Positions 1 to 9,719 of a stretch of 64,000 nucleotides of DNA are shown here, one piece after another. The first letter of the stretch is position 1; each line of letters opens with the position of its first letter. The stretch lies in NCBI GenBank assembly GCA_030427885.1, contig JAUICM010000002.1, positions 558,001-622,000 of the forward strand, written 5' to 3'. Below the pieces are notes generated by a model. The model worked only from the letters and a program-made list of their open reading frames with translations, did not search any database and was not told where the DNA came from. The DNA is from Rhodothermia bacterium. GTDB lineage: Bacteria > Bacteroidota > Rhodothermia > Balneolales > Balneolaceae. A program made the position numbers and the translations under genes.

Positions 1-1
1 A

Positions 2-1048
2 GCTCTGAATATGCTGCAGGAGGCTGACGATATCTCCCTGGTGCTATCCGATATCAATATGCCTAAAATGGACGGGCTCACCTTTTTATCCGAAGCTCAG
101 AAACTCAACAACCCGATCCTGAAAACCGTGATCGTCTCCGCCTACGGCGATATGGATAACATCAGGACCGCCATGAACCGCGGTGCTTTCGACTTCGTTA
201 CCAAACCCATCGACTTTAAAGACCTCGAGACCACCATCGAGAAAAGCCTGTCTGAGATCCAGTATATTTTTGAGGCGCAATCACAGATGAAAGCCTTCAA
301 GATGGTGCAAAGCGATCTGGAAACCGCTGCACGCATCCAGCAGAAGATCCTGCCGCAGGACTTCCCGCCTTTCCCCCACCGCACTGAATTCGATCTGTAC
401 GGGGAGATGCACACCGCCAAAGAAGTGGGCGGTGATTTCTACGACTTCTTTATGCTGGACGAGCACCGCGTTGGTTTTGTGATTGGTGATGTATCCGGTA
501 AAGGCGTTCCAGCTTCCATCTATATGGCCGTTTCCCGAACCATGCTTAAAGCCATTGCCTCCCAAATTGACGACCCGGCCACCTGCCTCTCCACTGTGAA
601 CACCATGCTGATCCCGGAAAGTGACCTCACTACTTTTGTGACCATTTTCTATGGCGTACTCGACACCCGGACCGGCAAAGTACGCTACTGCAACGGCGGA
701 CATAATCTCCCTTATGTGGTTTCTCCTGACGGTACGGTTACCGAGGTTCCGAATACCTCCGGCCTGCTGCTCGGTAAGATCGAGCCGATAGAATACGAGA
801 CCAAGGAACTCACACTCAGGCCCGGTGATAAGATCATGATGTTCACGGATGGTGTAACGGAAGCCATGGACATCAACGAAGATATGTACGAAGAACCCCG
901 CCTCGAAGCCTTCCTCGAGAAACATGCAGCCGATGATATCACCAAGATGGTTCGCAACCTGCTGGTGGATGTGCTTAAATTCGTGGGCAAAGCTGAGCAG
1001 TCCGACGACATCACCATTCTCTCCCTCGAATACAAAGGGCAGGGATAA
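2..1048 (+). CDS. Response regulator with PP2C (RsbU/SpoIIE-type) phosphatase output, 5' partial
   Basis: The reading frame is open to the left edge, so the start lies outside the window. The visible protein begins inside a receiver domain: the LVLSDINMPKMDG segment carries the phospho-acceptor Asp, followed by the Ser/Thr (VSAYGD) and Lys (TKPIDF) positions. A short linker leads to a PP2C-type serine phosphatase domain (GDFYDFF, IGDVSGKGVPAS, MMFTDGVTEAM, QSDDITIL), which holds the metal-binding aspartates. Such proteins dephosphorylate anti-sigma-factor antagonists in partner-switching stress pathways; the partner is not visible here. Codon third positions are much richer in G and C than in the genes that follow, consistent with this being host backbone. 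Its last 299 bases recur at 51188-51486. Confidence 0.93.
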   Translation, partial: ALNMLQEADDISLVLSDINMPKMDGLTFLSEAQKLNNPILKTVIVSAYGDMDNIRTAMNRGAFDFVTKPIDFKDLETTIEKSLSEIQYIFEAQSQMKAFKMVQSDLETAARIQQKILPQDFPPFPHRTEFDLYGEMHTAKEVGGDFYDFFMLDEHRVGFVIGDVSGKGVPASIYMAVSRTMLKAIASQIDDPATCLSTVNTMLIPESDLTTFVTIFYGVLDTRTGKVRYCNGGHNLPYVVSPDGTVTEVPNTSGLLLGKIEPIEYETKELTLRPGDKIMMFTDGVTEAMDINEDMYEEPRLEAFLEKHAADDITKMVRNLLVDVLKFVGKAEQSDDITILSLEYKGQG

Positions 1049-1050
1049 GC
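752..1050 (+). repeat. Direct repeat, left copy (3' end of the PP2C gene)
   Basis: These 299 bases align without gaps to 51188-51486. By eye about 20 positions differ. Most differences lie in the first 85 bases, about 135 bases around 829-960 are identical, and a few differences follow. The repeat ends just past the stop codon of the phosphatase gene. It bounds about 50 kb of AT-richer sequence. Confidence 0.9.
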
Positions 1051-1168
1051 ACATCTTATAAAAAAGAACTTCATTTAAAAAACGAAGGAAAAACTATCTT
1101 TGTTAACCTGAGAACTATGTCTTAATTCAAAGCAAAATTAGTTCATTTTGGTTTGAAGACTTACAGAG

Positions 1169-1918
1169 CTACCAGTTATAAGAGGGGAAATAACTTAAAT
1201 CAACGGACTCCATTTGAGTGGCGAAAGCCGATTTAAATCCATGTTTCGTCTCAATATTGTGGACATACCAATTACCATAATTTTGTCTATTTGGGACCTC
1301 CCAAAGTACTTTCCCATTGCAGTTGGTAACATCGAACTCTTGAAGCGGAATGCTCAATCCTTTTCCGATCCCTTTTATCAAAGATTCTTTTTTAGTCCAT
1401 ATTTCAAAAAACGCTTCGATTCTTTCAGGCTCCGTACAACTCATTATTTTTTGAAATTCAATCTCAGAGAAATGACGTTTCCCAACTCTTTCTATATCAA
1501 CCGCAGGATTATTCCACTCAATATCTACGCCAATTTCCGATTTTGAGAAACCCAGAAGCAACTGGTCTCCGGAGTGAGAGATATTAAAAAAAAGATCTGA
1601 GTCACATTTCGGTTTACCAAATGAATCGGGTATAATTTTCACGTTTTCAGGAGTGCACCCATTGTAATAAGCAAGCAATATTCTGGTGATGTACCTTCCA
1701 ATCACAAACATATCATGCTGTTTCCGAAACCGGAATCTCCGTGCCCGGTTTTGTTCATCCTCATTCAACACATATTCCGAACAGCTTTTTAGATCATTAT
1801 ACATACTCCTGCTTATTCCCCAAATTTGCACCTCCTTATCTCCAGGCTTTTCAAGCTTAGTTGATAACATAAGTGAACTGAATATATTTACTGGATTATG
1901 ATGATATCTTGTAAGCAT
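1169..1918 (-). CDS. 4'-phosphopantetheinyl transferase, Sfp type
   Basis: 249 residues, the usual size for Sfp/Gsp-type transferases, which move phosphopantetheine from CoA to the serine of carrier proteins. Visible signatures are ISHSGDQLLLGF, then IGVDIEW with the metal-binding Asp and Glu, then EIWTKKESLIKGIGKGL with the KES motif. It is the last gene of a leftward operon, 11 bases after the PKS gene. It would activate the ACP domains of the two upstream proteins and possibly the free ACP at 44.4 kb. A later Met at residue 17 is a possible alternative start. Confidence 0.93.
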   Translation of the reverse strand: MLTRYHHNPVNIFSSLMLSTKLEKPGDKEVQIWGISRSMYNDLKSCSEYVLNEDEQNRARRFRFRKQHDMFVIGRYITRILLAYYNGCTPENVKIIPDSFGKPKCDSDLFFNISHSGDQLLLGFSKSEIGVDIEWNNPAVDIERVGKRHFSEIEFQKIMSCTEPERIEAFFEIWTKKESLIKGIGKGLSIPLQEFDVTNCNGKVLWEVPNRQNYGNWYVHNIETKHGFKSAFATQMESVDLSYFPSYNW

Positions 1919-1928
1919 GTACTCAGGA

Positions 1929-4900
1929 TTACGTTGCTATATTTTCCAGTTGCCTCTGCTTTTCAAACTCCACAACTGAAGATGTATCCTTGTCCGGTAT
2001 TTCAGGCGGTACTTCCCAGACAGATCGCAGTACCTTAGCCGTACCGTGCACATAGGGTTCTTTAAACATCCCGCCGCTCATTATGATACCATCGTCTTCG
2101 ATCAGATGAATATTCATGTGTCCTTTTGTGAATCCTTCCCAGTCAGACATTGGGTCCGTTGAAAATTTTGCCGTGGCTTTTTTGGATAACAACAGTTCAA
2201 CATCTGCTTTAAAATCGCTTCTGAGTTCTGATGCATAATTATCATGAGCGACCCTGTTTGCAAGTTCAACATCTCTGAAGGCGGTAGGCATACTCATGGG
2301 TATAACATCCTTAATTATCAGGTACCCGTTGAACGCTTTAATTTTAGAAATAAATGTTAACCTGCCTATCATTTTCCTCCAAAAATACCTGACGGAATGA
2401 ATAATCGATTGGGTTTTAAGCAGCGACTCCTGATTATCCTTCCATTGGTTGTACGAAAAATCTTTGAACGATCTAACTACTTCTTTTGCCAACACATTCG
2501 AATACGCTGGCGGCTGCGGATCCATCATTACAACAGGATCATATGCTTCGCCCATCTCATCCAGTTTTTTTGCAATCTCCCTTGAAACAAGCGCACCATA
2601 ACAGTAGCCTCCAAAAGAATATGGCCCAACAGGCTGAACTTCTTTCATCTCTTGTATGATTCGTTCAGCCATTGCTTCAATACTGGTTAAAGGATCTTCT
2701 TCGCCGGACAAACCGACAGACTGAACACCATAGAACGGACGGTTTTTACCAACTAATTTGGCCAGTTCATTTAAAAATAACACATTCCCGAAATGCCCAT
2801 GAATACAATAAAAAGGCCTTTCATTGTTTTCACTATGAATTTTTACCAGTACAGATGAATGATTGATTCCGGGTTGAACCACTTTTACTTCTTCAACCTC
2901 TGGTTTTATTAACTCAGCAATTTGTTCAATGGTAGGAGCTTTAAACAAGGTCGATAGCGGCAACCGAATGCCCATCTTCTGGTTTAACTCGTCAAAGAGT
3001 TGTACAGCAACCAGTGAATTTCCACCAAGATCAAAGAAATTATCGCTCTTGTTGATTTGCTCGACTCCAAGAAATTCCTCCCAGATCGCCGTCAGTTCAT
3101 CTATTATATTTCTTTCTCCTGACCTATGAGTATCAGCTTCATCAATAGACTGTTCCTTTTCTATATGTTTTGGATGAAAATCAGATCCAGATATCTCCGG
3201 ATCGATCCAGCATCTTATTCTTTGAAAGGCATATGTTGGAAGCGGAATTTTATGCACCGGATTTTCTTTATAAATCCTCGCCCATTGCACCGGGTAACCA
3301 CAAGACCATAATCTCCCAAGGGTTTCCATTGCAAAACTATGGTCGTCTTGCAGATGCTTAGGGTGCCTCATTGATTGGACTAATACCTGGTTTGGCGGTA
3401 TTTCAGGATGTTGTTTTGCCAGGGTAGTGAGTGTATTGCGAGGCCCGACTTCAAGTAAGATCCACTCCGGCCTGTCAAATAACTTCTCAACGGCATCGGC
3501 AAAACGTACAGGCTGTCTGATATTATCCACCCAGTAATCAGGTTTTACGAGCTCTTCCTCAGAAGCCCAATCAGCACTGACGGTAGATAACACAGGGATT
3601 ACGGGCTTTGAAAAAGTCATAGCAGATACAAAATCACGATATTTTTCCAGCACCGGATCCATCATATGTGAATGAAAAGCATGAGAGGTTTCAAGCAAAA
3701 GGGTGTATACACCCTTTGCATCAAAAACTTTTTTAATGGCTTCGATAGCTTCTTTATCTCCGGAAATAACACAGGATGAAGGGGTATTGATTACAGAAAT
3801 CGACAGCCTGTCATTCAGATAATTTTCAACCTCTGATGGGGGCAGCATCACGGTCATCATAGATCCCCGCTCAAGCTCCTGCATAATACTGCCTCTTCTG
3901 GCAATCAATTTAAGTCCGGTTTCCAGGTCAAATACTCCGGCTATGCATGCAGCAGTAAACTCACCCATACTATGGCCAAGCACAGCCACCGGCTTTATTC
4001 CGAGGTCCATCCAGAGCATTGCCAGCGAATACTCAATGGAAAAAATTGCAGGCTGAGTATATACTGTATTTTGCAACTGGTGAGCGGCCTCTTCTTCATG
4101 CCCGGGTGCAGGAAATAGTACTTCACGGATATCCGCATTCAGAATAGGTTTTAGTATCTCAGCACAAAGATTGAGATACTTTCTGAATACAGAATTAGAC
4201 CTGTACAGATCCAGCCCCATATTTACATATTGAGAAGCCTGGCCCGGAAACAAGAACACCACTACCCTCCCATCTGCATGATCTGAAAAAGTTTTAACCG
4301 AGGCTGCGGGAAGTTTTTCAAGCTTTTCAATGGCCTCCTCCCGGTTTTCAGCAATAAGAAATCGTTTAAACTGAAACTCTTTTCTTCCTGTTTGAAGGGT
4401 ATAAGCTACATTTGGAAGGCTTGTGTTTGGAGATGCTTTTAAGAATTCAGCGAGTTTTGCAGAGTAGTCATCCAATGCAGATTCTTTCTTTGCTGAGTAG
4501 GTTAAAAGCAGAGGCCACTGATCGTCAACGAATGGCTTTTCAATGACCGGTGCTTCCTGGAGAATAACATGTGCATTGGTACCTCCCATGCCCAGACTGG
4601 TTATCCCGGCAAGTAACAGAGCCCCATCCTTCGATTCCCATTTTTTCAGGCGGTTATTGACGTAAAAGGGGCTGTTTTCAAAATCTATGGCGGGATTAGG
4701 TTCGTCGAAATGGATGCTTGGAGGAATCATCTTATGCTTCAAAGCCATCACTGTTTTTATCAGTCCGGCAGCTCCTGCACCCGCATCAAGATGTCCGATA
4801 TTAGGTTTTACCGAACCAATGCCACAATAGCCCTTACGGTCAGTAAACGCCCTGTAGGCTTTTGTAAGTGCTCTGATCTCAATTGGATCGCCAATGAATG

Positions 4901-5855
4901 TCCCGGTTCCATGGGTTTCCACATAAGATATATCCTCCGCACTGACTCCTGAATTGGCGAGTGCCGCCACAACTACTTCTGCCTGACCATCTACACTTGG
5001 AGCTGTATAATCTGTTTTCTTGGATCCATCATTATTTATAGCAGAACCCTTTATGACTGCATAAATAGTATCTGTGTCGTTTACAGCATCTTCATATCGT
5101 TTAAGAAGAACAACTCCCGCGCCACTACCGAAGATGGTGCCGGTTGCTTTGGCATCAAATGCCCTGCAATGTCCGTCCTTTGTAAAAACGCTGCCTTCCT
5201 TATACAGATGCCCCGCTTCGTGGGGAGCCCATACGGCAACGCCGCCTGCAAGTGCCATACTACATTCTCCGTTCAAAAGACTCTGCATTGCTAAATGAAC
5301 TGAAACCATGCTGGAGGAACAGGCGGTCTGAACCGTAACAGCGGGTCCGTTCAAATTCAGCTGATAAGACACCCTGTTTGCCAGGAAGCTGTTATCGTTG
5401 CCTACAACAGATGGAAGAAATTCGGTATAAAACCGATGATGGACTCCGCTGAAGATCATGTAGGTGTTAATAGCAGATCCTCCATACACCCCAACCGGTT
5501 CTTCGTACCCATGTGGATTATATCCTGCGTCTTCGAAAGCTTCCCAACAACATTCCAGGAATAGTCGTTGTTGTGGATCCATCATCGATGCTTCCCTGGG
5601 AGTATATCCAAAAAATTGGGCATCAAACTTGTCATAATCATCCAGGATTGGAGAAACTTTTACATAATCAGGGTCCTTTAACAGGTCCGGATTCACTCCT
5701 GAAGCAATGATCTGTTCATCATTCAACGGGGTAAAACACTCCTTTCCGTTTTTCAGATTCTCCCAGTATTCATGGATATTCTTAGCCTTTGGAAAACGCC
5801 CGGACATTCCAATGATGGCAATATCAAATACATTTTTTGCAGATTCATTTTTCAA
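1929..5855 (-). CDS. Type I polyketide synthase, KS-AT-ACP-TE
   Basis: 1308 residues in one module. The ketosynthase covers about 9-435, with Cys179 in TACSSS, His315 in ETHGTGT and His355 in NIGHLDA. The acyltransferase covers about 535-830, with Ser629 in GHSMG and HAFH at 725-728, the pattern typical of malonyl-CoA specificity. The ACP is at about 915-985 with phosphopantetheine Ser947 in LGGNSL. A thioesterase follows from about 1010. There is no ketoreductase, dehydratase or enoylreductase. The thioesterase nucleophile elbow reads GYCYG, so Cys1085 replaces the usual serine. Middle gene of an FkbH-like/PKS/PPTase operon; one extension by a malonyl unit with release by the TE is inferred. 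The product is unknown. Confidence 0.94.
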   Translation of the reverse strand: MKNESAKNVFDIAIIGMSGRFPKAKNIHEYWENLKNGKECFTPLNDEQIIASGVNPDLLKDPDYVKVSPILDDYDKFDAQFFGYTPREASMMDPQQRLFLECCWEAFEDAGYNPHGYEEPVGVYGGSAINTYMIFSGVHHRFYTEFLPSVVGNDNSFLANRVSYQLNLNGPAVTVQTACSSSMVSVHLAMQSLLNGECSMALAGGVAVWAPHEAGHLYKEGSVFTKDGHCRAFDAKATGTIFGSGAGVVLLKRYEDAVNDTDTIYAVIKGSAINNDGSKKTDYTAPSVDGQAEVVVAALANSGVSAEDISYVETHGTGTFIGDPIEIRALTKAYRAFTDRKGYCGIGSVKPNIGHLDAGAGAAGLIKTVMALKHKMIPPSIHFDEPNPAIDFENSPFYVNNRLKKWESKDGALLLAGITSLGMGGTNAHVILQEAPVIEKPFVDDQWPLLLTYSAKKESALDDYSAKLAEFLKASPNTSLPNVAYTLQTGRKEFQFKRFLIAENREEAIEKLEKLPAASVKTFSDHADGRVVVFLFPGQASQYVNMGLDLYRSNSVFRKYLNLCAEILKPILNADIREVLFPAPGHEEEAAHQLQNTVYTQPAIFSIEYSLAMLWMDLGIKPVAVLGHSMGEFTAACIAGVFDLETGLKLIARRGSIMQELERGSMMTVMLPPSEVENYLNDRLSISVINTPSSCVISGDKEAIEAIKKVFDAKGVYTLLLETSHAFHSHMMDPVLEKYRDFVSAMTFSKPVIPVLSTVSADWASEEELVKPDYWVDNIRQPVRFADAVEKLFDRPEWILLEVGPRNTLTTLAKQHPEIPPNQVLVQSMRHPKHLQDDHSFAMETLGRLWSCGYPVQWARIYKENPVHKIPLPTYAFQRIRCWIDPEISGSDFHPKHIEKEQSIDEADTHRSGERNIIDELTAIWEEFLGVEQINKSDNFFDLGGNSLVAVQLFDELNQKMGIRLPLSTLFKAPTIEQIAELIKPEVEEVKVVQPGINHSSVLVKIHSENNERPFYCIHGHFGNVLFLNELAKLVGKNRPFYGVQSVGLSGEEDPLTSIEAMAERIIQEMKEVQPVGPYSFGGYCYGALVSREIAKKLDEMGEAYDPVVMMDPQPPAYSNVLAKEVVRSFKDFSYNQWKDNQESLLKTQSIIHSVRYFWRKMIGRLTFISKIKAFNGYLIIKDVIPMSMPTAFRDVELANRVAHDNYASELRSDFKADVELLLSKKATAKFSTDPMSDWEGFTKGHMNIHLIEDDGIIMSGGMFKEPYVHGTAKVLRSVWEVPPEIPDKDTSSVVEFEKQRQLENIAT

Positions 5856-5892
5856 AATTCACCATATACCTCATATGTTGCATTAACGTGCT

Positions 5893-8025
5893 TCAATTTC
5901 TTTGCCTGAACCGATCTTTTCTGGATGCTGCTATCTCTTTGATTTTATTGAACTCAGTGTTTTCAGCAGGTATGTCCTGAACAAGATCTGCCAGAGATTG
6001 AATGGTGGAATGCTCAAAAAGACTGACGATCGTCAGGTTCTTGTTGAACCGTTCATTCAATTGTGAGAGTACCTCAACAGCTTTTAATGAAGTGCCCCCT
6101 TCATTAAAAAAGTGTTGTTGTGGCCCGATATCTGTAGTTCCCAGAATATTTTCCCAAATCTCTGTTATGATTTGAACGGCATCTTTTCCTGCATCTGGTG
6201 AGGATCCTGTTTCTTGAGAAGTCGGTGAATATCGGTATGAAGGCAGCCGTTGAGTGATCTTCAAAGCACTATTCAATTCTTTTGCTATCTGCTCAAAAAG
6301 GATGCTTTTATTTTTTCCAGGGGTATTTAGTGAAGATTTCAATACCTCTCCGTTAGTGGTATTATAAACAGGCCGATTCTTATCGGGATCATAGCTCAGC
6401 TTGCTAACGTGAGTGGAAGAGATCAGATATCCATTTTCCGTTGGAAAAAAATCCTCAAATACGGACTGTAAGAAGTTCAAAGCTGGCTGGTTTTTTTCGG
6501 TCTTAATAAAGTTTATCTGAACGGAATCTATTCCCATTCCTAAAGCCTCCTCCCCAACCGATTTTAACATTTCATGTTCAACTCCCCGCCCAAGAATTCT
6601 GCAGCTCAGCATAAAAGAATCGAGTACAATCCGATTCGACAACTCATGATACAGCATCACACCAACCAATCCATAATCTCCAAAGCGATCCTTTACTCTG
6701 CAAATTTTGCAGGTAAAACCATCCTTATTAAGCATATTTTTAATTTCTTCCTCAGATCTCCTTAGGGTTGTGAAATTGAACTGGTTGGTACGATAGCTAA
6801 GTTGAGATATTCTACTGAGGTCTTCCGGCCCGGCATTTTTTAAACAAATGTCGAGGTCTAAGCCTTTAATAAATTCCTTCAGTGATGAATGGACATTCTC
6901 GTAATCAGATCTCTTGATATTGTCTTTATAAAGCTTCGTTCTTTGCTGATCCTCGTTGGTCTTTTTTAAAAAGTCAAACGGCCAGGCATGCTCCAGAAAG
7001 GAGGTAATTTCTTCCGGTCTGTCGGGCAGGTTGAGGGTTAATACTTCCGGACAATTAGCCCTCATTTCGGCACACTCTAGAGGATTATCGTCCAGAAAAA
7101 TAAAACTGTCCAGCCCCAGGCCCAGCTCTTCAGAAAGCTCTTTAATATTTTGAAATTTGGGTTGCCAGTTAATTTTGGAACTAACAATATCCTGTTCTTT
7201 AATTATCATATTATAGTTTTCAGAAAAAACTCTATCAACATCCTGTTGCACATTTTTACTACAGAGGCAGAAAATCCTGCCACTTTTCATTTGCCGCAGC
7301 ATGAACGACTGCAGATTTCTATATGGTTCAGATAGCCGGATTCCATTGGGCCCAACCTCACCACATACGCCACTCCACAGAGTGTTATCACAATCCAGTA
7401 CAATAACTTTATATGGGTTGCTTTTACTGGCAAGTATTTTTCTAAAAACGAATGTTCCCAATCCTGTAAAATATTCAAGTCTGTATGGGATATGACCAAG
7501 CTGATCTCGCTGTACATCATAGTATTCATCATCCACAGGGTACTTCGTATCTACTTCGCTGGAAGTAGTGATATAAATATTCGAGTTCACTGAAAGATGG
7601 TCCCTTATGAGTTTTTCATATATCAATTGCTTATCTGGCTTGATACATGAATCTCTTGAATTTCGGGCAATGGTCAGAAACAAAGGCGACTTCACAAAAG
7701 AAGCGGATATTGCAGCATATTCACTAAGAAACCGAATGTTAGATACTATATGTGAGTGGAGGGACGATTCCTCTTCCTTCGACAGGTTTCGTGTCCAATC
7801 GTCGAACTTCACAATCACGATTCTTGCATCATTATCAGGTTGATTAAGCGAAGAATGCCGGTTTAATAATTCCTGGAAAACCTGATCGTAAGGAGAAAAA
7901 CAAACCCTGGTTTTGAATCCAAATACTTCACCCCAAAATTTGAACGCTTCTTCAATTGGATTGCAGGTAAAGGTCGAAGCTATTGAAAGCCTCATTGGCA
8001 ACGAATTAGCCTCTTCATTTTCCAT
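5893..8025 (-). CDS. FkbH-like HAD-family protein with C-terminal carrier domain
   Basis: 710 residues. The N-terminal part (about 1-200) resembles the SGNH-like leader of long FkbH proteins. A HAD domain follows with Asp211 and Asp213 in LDCDNTLWSG, then a GNAT-like region around 400-540. A carrier-protein domain closes the protein; its phosphopantetheine serine lies in FNEGGTSL. FkbH enzymes load a glyceryl group from 1,3-bisphosphoglycerate onto an ACP, so this protein may supply a glycerate-derived starter to the PKS encoded 37 bases downstream. It is the first gene of the operon and has a -24/-12 promoter 85 bases upstream. Confidence 0.9.
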   Translation of the reverse strand: MENEEANSLPMRLSIASTFTCNPIEEAFKFWGEVFGFKTRVCFSPYDQVFQELLNRHSSLNQPDNDARIVIVKFDDWTRNLSKEEESSLHSHIVSNIRFLSEYAAISASFVKSPLFLTIARNSRDSCIKPDKQLIYEKLIRDHLSVNSNIYITTSSEVDTKYPVDDEYYDVQRDQLGHIPYRLEYFTGLGTFVFRKILASKSNPYKVIVLDCDNTLWSGVCGEVGPNGIRLSEPYRNLQSFMLRQMKSGRIFCLCSKNVQQDVDRVFSENYNMIIKEQDIVSSKINWQPKFQNIKELSEELGLGLDSFIFLDDNPLECAEMRANCPEVLTLNLPDRPEEITSFLEHAWPFDFLKKTNEDQQRTKLYKDNIKRSDYENVHSSLKEFIKGLDLDICLKNAGPEDLSRISQLSYRTNQFNFTTLRRSEEEIKNMLNKDGFTCKICRVKDRFGDYGLVGVMLYHELSNRIVLDSFMLSCRILGRGVEHEMLKSVGEEALGMGIDSVQINFIKTEKNQPALNFLQSVFEDFFPTENGYLISSTHVSKLSYDPDKNRPVYNTTNGEVLKSSLNTPGKNKSILFEQIAKELNSALKITQRLPSYRYSPTSQETGSSPDAGKDAVQIITEIWENILGTTDIGPQQHFFNEGGTSLKAVEVLSQLNERFNKNLTIVSLFEHSTIQSLADLVQDIPAENTEFNKIKEIAASRKDRFRQRN

Positions 8026-8109
8026 TTAGAATTGGTTCATTAGTGATAGTGATGAATTCAAAAACCAGTAGGTGTAATTTTATAGATTAAAGAATCTCTC
8101 ATTCAGCAT

Positions 8110-8124
8110 ACAATATTGATGCCA
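8110..8124 (-). promoter_or_regulatory. Sigma-54 promoter for the FkbH/PKS operon
   Basis: On the minus strand the bases read TGGCAT, five bases, TTGT, close to the TGGCAC-N5-TTGC consensus with exact -24/-12 spacing. It lies 85 bases before the ATG at 8025. The surrounding gap 8026-8339 holds no other gene that I can see. Confidence 0.7.
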
Positions 8125-8339
8125 ATACAGATTTTCATAAGATCTATTCTACTCTGTTTTTGAAAAACCGCCTTTATGAGGTCAAAAATAGGGTTTTTGA
8201 AAAAATCATTGCTCGAGTACAAGATAAAGATCAGGCTAAGACATCACTTATTTTGCTGGGGAAGGTTCACTGGAAGTAATATTTACACACCTTACATAGC
8301 CATTTTTTTACAATGTCTTTTGGAATTGTTTAGATGCCA

Positions 8340-8543
8340 TTACCTACTTTTCGATCGATAGATTGCCAATCCGGCAATAAGGACAATAGCAGAAAATATG
8401 ATCGGCACATAATCCCCTGTACTTACTGCTACATCTGCTCCCAATAATTCAAACGTTTCAGAATCATTGAAATATTGATAGCTGAAAAAGATTACACCGA
8501 TTAATCCGGCTATACTAAATATACTCCCTATAGTTGTTTTCAT
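8340..8543 (-). CDS. Small two-helix membrane protein
   Basis: 67 residues. Two hydrophobic segments (about 5-23 and 46-62) are separated by a polar loop, and the C-terminus is basic (YRSKSR). No family recognised. It lies 11 bases downstream of the gene ending at 8555 on the same strand, so it could be co-transcribed with the caspase-like gene. Confidence 0.6.
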   Translation of the reverse strand: MKTTIGSIFSIAGLIGVIFFSYQYFNDSETFELLGADVAVSTGDYVPIIFSAIVLIAGLAIYRSKSR

Positions 8544-8554
8544 GCTGTTTCCTT

Positions 8555-9643
8555 TTAGTTTATGTTGTATGAAGTGAAAGAATTGTTTTCTGTGATATTC
8601 TGAAATAGCTCACACCCCCATCCAGAATGTGAAAAAGTGGACGCCCTTCTCCCAAATTGTGCCGTTCGATACCAAGTGTGTACTCCCGTTGAATAGTCAA
8701 AATCATTGAAAAAAGGTAGCTTAGCACAATCTATATTTTCATTTGGGTCTTTTGGATTGGAGTTTGACAGGTAGCTGCGGTAAGCCGTAAATATTTGTTC
8801 ATTGTTGGGATTTATCAATCCCAGCTCGTACACTGATAGTGAAATTTCTGTTTGTACCGATTCTGACAATCGTTGGAATGTATCTTGCGCCATTGCATAT
8901 GCTATCTCTCGCGCCTTTGCATTAGTCTCATATTCAATCAATGAAATGGCTTTGGTAGCAATATATGAAAGGTGGAGATCCTGAGGGGATGCAAGTAGTA
9001 CATCTGCTATGGGGCGAAGCATGTTTACCATGGTAGGTGTACCATTATTGCAGGTCGATAAAACGATCAGTTTAAATTTTTCAGAGCTATCCAATAGAAA
9101 CGAACGTAACCCCTCGGCAACTGTTACAGCATCTACTGCAACAGAAGGACGTGAACGATCATAACTTTGCCCATTTTGGCGTGGAATTTGATGTCCAAAA
9201 TAAAACAGGTATTGTATCGTGCTTTTTTTGGAATGATCGTAATTTCTGAACAATTCTGATTCTGCTGAAAATGTCACCCTATCCTTGTGGGGAGAATATT
9301 TTTGGTTATCTGTTAATTTCCCATTTCGGTAATACCACATCCGGCGGTCTTTTCTGGGAATCACCCACAGCCATTTTTTTTCAGGTCGTTGGTGAAAAAT
9401 AAAAACTTCACCACTGATCATTTTCTCAGCAATTGTTTGGGCCTCTTTCAAAGCGTTCTCATCTGCCCGAATACTTTTACCGTTTTCATCATAATACATA
9501 TAGTCTGCATCACCATGAATAAGGTAAATTATTGAATACAAGACCTTGCTTTGATCTTGAACAATAGCGTCTTTTGTTGTACAGAAGGATATCCCTATCC
9601 ACAAAAGTATAAGGGGGGAAAAGCTATTTACAGAAAGTTTCAT
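8555..9643 (-). CDS. Caspase-fold (clostripain-like) secreted protein
   Basis: The open frame begins at 9745, but I choose the ATG at 9643 because it opens a signal peptide ending near SFC (possible lipobox). That gives 362 residues. The core matches the clostripain/caspase-like peptidase fold: a candidate catalytic His in LFYFGHQIP and a candidate Cys in LIVLSTCNNG, each after a hydrophobic strand. Predicted to act outside the cytoplasm, perhaps processing an envelope protein. Substrate unknown. The upstream gene (9720-10160) lies 77 bases away. Confidence 0.72.
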   Translation of the reverse strand: MKLSVNSFSPLILLWIGISFCTTKDAIVQDQSKVLYSIIYLIHGDADYMYYDENGKSIRADENALKEAQTIAEKMISGEVFIFHQRPEKKWLWVIPRKDRRMWYYRNGKLTDNQKYSPHKDRVTFSAESELFRNYDHSKKSTIQYLFYFGHQIPRQNGQSYDRSRPSVAVDAVTVAEGLRSFLLDSSEKFKLIVLSTCNNGTPTMVNMLRPIADVLLASPQDLHLSYIATKAISLIEYETNAKAREIAYAMAQDTFQRLSESVQTEISLSVYELGLINPNNEQIFTAYRSYLSNSNPKDPNENIDCAKLPFFNDFDYSTGVHTWYRTAQFGRRASTFSHSGWGCELFQNITENNSFTSYNIN

Positions 9644-9719
9644 GGATCTATGTTGGAATTTTCCGGGTTCTGCAAAAAAAATAGGTCCCTCTTTTAATTG
9701 GACCTTACTTTTACCTTTG

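Noticed and set aside
281-1054. Long minus-strand open frame (257 codons) opposite the PP2C gene
   Set aside because: It is a shadow of a GC-rich coding gene on the plus strand; a matching antisense frame recurs opposite the copy at 51188, and it shows no domain or ribosome-binding site.
4710-5298. Plus-strand open frames of 60-80 codons opposite the PKS gene
   Set aside because: They are shadows of the PKS coding strand, with no start signals or recognisable domains.
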